Origin: Adhaeribacter sp.
GTDB taxonomy: Bacteria; Bacteroidota; Bacteroidia; Cytophagales; Hymenobacteraceae
NCBI GenBank assembly: GCA_028288395.1
Contig: JAQBNV010000238.1
Location: forward strand, 1 to 19,212
Direction: 5' to 3'
DNA length: 19,212 nt
In this document: positions 16,711 to 19,212 of the stretch, piece after piece
Position numbering within the stretch: position 1 is the first letter of the stretch
Layout of the letters: every line of letters starts with the position of its first letter
Notes under the pieces: generated by a model
Databases searched by the model: none
What the model was told of the DNA's origin: nothing
The model's input: only the letters and a program-made list of their open reading frames with translations
Program-made: the position numbers and the translations under genes

Positions 16711-17679
16711 CTCCAGATTGTTTACACCGGCTTGACTACGACTCAATTTTCCCTGCGGCACCCTCCTGATTTCGCCCGATTTAAAAATATAAGCTGGCTG
16801 ATAGGTATATTCTACTTCTTTACCTGCCAGGTGGTGGCGCAAGTGCCGGAAACAAAAGCTGATTCTCTCCTGCCCGCCAAAAATATTAAACTGGTCGTGG
16901 CGGGCCTGGCGGTTGGCTATACGGGTTTATTATTCGGCTTAAGTAATACCTGGTACGAGCAGTCGGAAAAAACAAGCTTTCATTTTTTTAACGATAACCG
17001 GGAGTGGAAGCAGTTAGATAAAGCGGGGCACTTTTGGGGAGCTTTTCACGAAAGCAGGTTGGGCATCGAAGCCTTGCGCGCCGCCCGGGTACCAGAAAAG
17101 AAAGCAATCATTTATGGCAGCTTACTGGGCTTTGCCTTACAATCGCCCATCGAATGGCTGGACGGTTACGCAGCCGATTATGGTGCCTCAACTGGTGACT
17201 TAGGAGCCAATGCCCTTGGTTCGCTGGCGGTGCTGGCCCAGCAACTGGCCTGGGGCGAATTAAAAATAACACCAAAGTTCTCTTTCCACCGGACGCCGTA
17301 TGCGCAACAAAGACCAGCGGTTTTGGGCAGCAATTTACCTGAAGAATTATTAAAGGATTATAATGGACAAACCTATTGGCTGGCCGCTGATGTGTCATCG
17401 TTTTTAAAAGAAACCAGCCGCTATCCTAAATGGCTGAATGTGGCCTTGGGCTATGGTGGCCAGCACATGCTTTACGGTGAACCCGCGGACAATGTAAGAA
17501 ATGGCTCTGATGCCTACCGGCAATATTATTTGTCAGTGGATTTGAACCTGCGAAAACTGAAAACCCGGCATAAACTGTTGCGCCAAGCTTTTAGCATAAT
17601 CAGTATTATTCATTTACCGGCCCCGGCCGTAGAATATAACCGGAAGCGGGGCTTGGTTTTGCACCCGTTATATTTCTAA
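16708..17679 (+). CDS. DUF2279 (YfiM-like) envelope protein
   Basis: Family of uncharacterised predicted periplasmic or membrane proteins; function unknown. 323 residues from TTG 16708. The N-terminus has a hydrophobic stretch WLIGIFYFFTCQVVAQ (about 30-45) that reads as a signal peptide cleaved after VVA; FFTC is a poor lipobox. A second hydrophobic segment follows at about 62-80 (LVVAGLAVGYTGLLFGL). The family core is FFNDNREWKQLDKAGHFWGAF (93-113) and a later SPIEWLDGYAADYGAS. There is no ATG anywhere in the N-terminal part, so translation must begin at TTG (16708, or 16732, which fits the promoter better) or another rare codon. Alone between terminators; the context says nothing about its job. 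Confidence 0.85.
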   Translation: MLQIVYTGLTTTQFSLRHPPDFARFKNISWLIGIFYFFTCQVVAQVPETKADSLLPAKNIKLVVAGLAVGYTGLLFGLSNTWYEQSEKTSFHFFNDNREWKQLDKAGHFWGAFHESRLGIEALRAARVPEKKAIIYGSLLGFALQSPIEWLDGYAADYGASTGDLGANALGSLAVLAQQLAWGELKITPKFSFHRTPYAQQRPAVLGSNLPEELLKDYNGQTYWLAADVSSFLKETSRYPKWLNVALGYGGQHMLYGEPADNVRNGSDAYRQYYLSVDLNLRKLKTRHKLLRQAFSIISIIHLPAPAVEYNRKRGLVLHPLYF

Positions 17680-17686
17680 GCTATAT

Positions 17687-17713
17687 TTTATGGCCTTACA
17701 GAATGGCCATAAA
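17687..17713. other. Perfect 9-bp inverted repeat after the DUF2279 gene
   Basis: TTTATGGCC (17687-17695) and GGCCATAAA (17705-17713) with a 9-nt spacer, starting 7 bp after the stop codon. No U run follows on the plus strand, so termination is uncertain. The rest of the gap to 17882 has no gene and no clear promoter. Confidence 0.5.
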
Positions 17714-17882
17714 GACGCAACACCAAGCCGGAAGCGCTTTTCACTAGTCTGGAAAAATTTAGCGTACAGATATTAAATTAGAAGTAATAAACCCAGTTTT
17801 AGAGAGGCATAATCATTTACAGGAGCGATGGTTTGTCCTGAACCTAAATAGATTGTAAAATATTAAATTTAATAGATAAGAA

Positions 17883-18851
17883 ATGAATATAGGTGATCGG
17901 GTGCGTTTGCTTTACGGCAAAGAAGAAGGCATCATTACCCGCTTTCTGGATAATAACCAGGTAGAAGTGGCCATTGATAATGAGTTTACCATTCCGATAT
18001 TGCGCCGGGAGGTGGTGGTTATTGCGCCGGAAGAAGATAAATTTTTTGGAAACGACAGCAGCAACACCGGCCAGGAGCCAATTTCACCCAAAACCCCGGA
18101 TCATTTGCAGCCAGCGGCGCTTTCCAGCCTGGGTATTTACGTGGCGCTTACCCACCAGTCTCCAGAGCTACTGGCGGTTACCATTGTTAATAATTCGGAA
18201 TACGACCTGTTGTTTACTTACGGCGAGGAAAAAGACGAATACAAAGGCATCATCAACGACAAGCTTAATAAGAAAGCCTTTCGAGTAGTAAGTCACCTGC
18301 ATTTAAAAGATTTTGAAAAATGGCCCGCCCTGGTCTTGCAATATCTCCAACACCGGACCGGCACCAAGGCCTTGCTTGAGCCGGGCCTAAAGCGTTTCCG
18401 GTTTAAAGCTGCCTCTTTTTACAAAAGCAAGAAAATAGCTCCGGTAGTAAACAAAGAAGCATACCTGTTCCAGATAGATGCCAAGCCCGAAATAGTGGAT
18501 TTAAAGAAATTGCAGGATAAACTCACCGAGCCGGAGTCATCTGCCGAAACTTATACCCTGAAAGCCCCCGCCCATGAAATAGACCTGCACATTGAAAAGC
18601 TAACCGAAGCCGACAGCAGCAAAATGAGCAACAGCGAAATATTAAAGTTGCAACTGGCTACTTTCCAGGACAATCTGGACCGGGCCTTGGCTGCCAATAT
18701 GCACGAAATAATCTTTATCCACGGAACCGGCAACGGCGTTTTACGCGGCGAGATTCAGAAACTGTTGAGCCGGAATAAAAATATTAAATACTTTGAAGAT
18801 GCCCGGAAAGAAAAATTTGGCTACGGCGCTACCCTGGTGCGGCTCAAATAA
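17883..18851 (+). CDS. DUF2027 and Smr domain protein
   Basis: Bacteroidota-specific architecture, 322 residues, cytosolic. Residues 1-about 50 (MNIGDRVRLLYGKEEGIITR) form a small beta-barrel resembling KOW/SH3-like modules. About 75-205 is the DUF2027 beta-sandwich. About 230-322 is a Smr domain with the DLH motif (D234-H236), HGTGNGVLR (280-288) and a GATLVRLK end. Smr domains occur in MutS2 and in ribosome-collision nucleases, where DxH and HGxGxG contribute to nucleic-acid cleavage, so a nuclease role in RNA or DNA quality control is plausible but not shown. No MutS core is present. The gene lies 83 bp before rnpB. Confidence 0.92.
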   Translation: MNIGDRVRLLYGKEEGIITRFLDNNQVEVAIDNEFTIPILRREVVVIAPEEDKFFGNDSSNTGQEPISPKTPDHLQPAALSSLGIYVALTHQSPELLAVTIVNNSEYDLLFTYGEEKDEYKGIINDKLNKKAFRVVSHLHLKDFEKWPALVLQYLQHRTGTKALLEPGLKRFRFKAASFYKSKKIAPVVNKEAYLFQIDAKPEIVDLKKLQDKLTEPESSAETYTLKAPAHEIDLHIEKLTEADSSKMSNSEILKLQLATFQDNLDRALAANMHEIIFIHGTGNGVLRGEIQKLLSRNKNIKYFEDARKEKFGYGATLVRLK

Positions 18852-18922
18852 ATTTTATTATTTCTAATTGATACTAGCGGCACCGCCGCGGAATAAAAGA
18901 GTTAAAAGACACAAATATTAAT

Positions 18923-18930
18923 TAAATTTG
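18923..18930 (+). promoter_or_regulatory. -7 box of the rnpB promoter
   Basis: TAAATTTG fits TAnnTTTG and ends 4 nt before the G that best fits the 5' end of RNase P RNA. The -33 region is AT-rich without a clear TTTG. Confidence 0.6.
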
Positions 18931-18934
18931 TTCT

Positions 18935-19212
18935 GAAAATATAGCAAGCTGTCTTATCGCTGCGCTTTCGGGCGGAGAGGAAAGTCCGGGCAACACAGAG
19001 CATCCTACTTCCTAACGGGAAGGGTCTTTTCGGGGAACGGAAAAGATACAGCCAGTGCCACAGAAAATTACCGCCTTTTAAGGTTAACAGTAAGCAGTTA
19101 AAGATTATTTCGTAACTAGTAACTGATAACTGAAAAGGTAAGGGTGAAAAGGTGCGGTAAGAGCGCACCAGTACGTCCGGTGACGGCGTAGCTGGGTAAA
19201 CCTTAGGAGTTG
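18935..19212 (+). ncRNA. rnpB: RNase P RNA, bacterial type A, 3' part beyond window
   Basis: Catalytic RNA that matures the 5' ends of tRNAs together with RnpA. Recognised by the universal P4 strand GAGAGGAAAGTCCGGGC (18975-18991), the following ACACAGAGCA, CAGTGCCACAGAAAA, ACCGCC, GGTAAGGGTGAAA, GGTGCGGTAAGAGCGCACC (P13/P14-like), and GGTAAACC near the window end, the L15 region that pairs with tRNA CCA. The second P4 strand and the 3' end lie beyond 19212. The 5' end is placed from the -7 box and is approximate. The minus-strand frame across it is an artefact. P12 is unusual (see its own entry). Confidence 0.95.
19077..19137 (+). repeat. Heptad repeats forming the P12 arm of RNase P RNA
   Basis: Between ACCGCC and GGTAAGGG, where Escherichia coli has a short GC-rich P12, this gene has about 60 nt. 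The 3' arm is TAACTAG-TAACTGA-TAACTGA (19113-19133); the 5' arm is GTTAACA-GTAAGCA-GTTAAAG (19083-19103). The arms pair as a long AT-rich helix with a few mismatches and a loop of about 12 nt. P12 is the region of RNase P RNA that varies most, so such an insertion should be tolerated. Confidence 0.7.

Noticed and set aside
18902..19168. 88-codon minus-strand frame
   Set aside because: It runs antisense through the conserved core of RNase P RNA, which fully explains the sequence.
1..19212. CRISPR array, tRNA genes, insertion sequences or prophage genes
   Set aside because: No spaced direct repeats of CRISPR type, no cloverleaf or tRNA consensus, and no transposase or phage motifs were seen on either strand.

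Overview
The window looks like a chromosomal segment of a Bacteroidota bacterium, most likely Cytophagales/Hymenobacteraceae-like (Adhaeribacter, Rufibacter or a relative; the genus is inference). The signs are Bacteroidota-type promoters (TTTG, 19-21 nt, TAnnTTTG), few Shine-Dalgarno sequences, a DUF2027-Smr protein, a DUF2279 protein, the Bacteroidota form of TrpD, and the set beta-phosphoglucomutase / GH65 phosphorylase / cytosolic GH13 amylase.

Region 1 (1-8113, minus strand) is a complete tryptophan operon read trpE-trpG-trpD-trpC-trpF-trpB-trpA. Downstream of it lies a type I-beta DAHP synthase gene (aroF/aroG type), cut by the left edge of the window. Together these genes cover entry into the shikimate pathway and every step from chorismate to tryptophan. 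In front of trpE is what reads as a full transcription attenuator: a promoter, a 17-residue leader peptide with adjacent Trp-Trp codons, an antiterminator segment that starts at the base after the leader stop codon, and an intrinsic terminator.

Region 2 (8264-9881, minus strand) holds a Tat-exported serine hydrolase of the class C beta-lactamase fold with its own weak terminator. A 468-bp divergent gap with short direct repeats follows.

Region 3 (10350-16630, plus strand) is a cytosolic maltose module. A GH65 maltose phosphorylase makes glucose and beta-glucose-1-phosphate, PgmB converts the latter to glucose-6-phosphate, and a GH13 amylase trims maltodextrins. After 377 bp comes a BadF/BcrA-type sugar kinase that ends in a clear terminator.

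Region 4 (16653-19212, plus strand) contains a DUF2279 envelope protein with no ATG start, a DUF2027-Smr protein, and the 5' part of RNase P RNA (rnpB), cut by the right edge. The P12 arm of rnpB is built from 7-base repeats, and another 7-base repeat tract sits directly upstream of the DAHP synthase gene. No CRISPR, tRNA, transposase or prophage gene was seen. The strongest second-look item is the trp attenuator with its nearly leaderless leader peptide.
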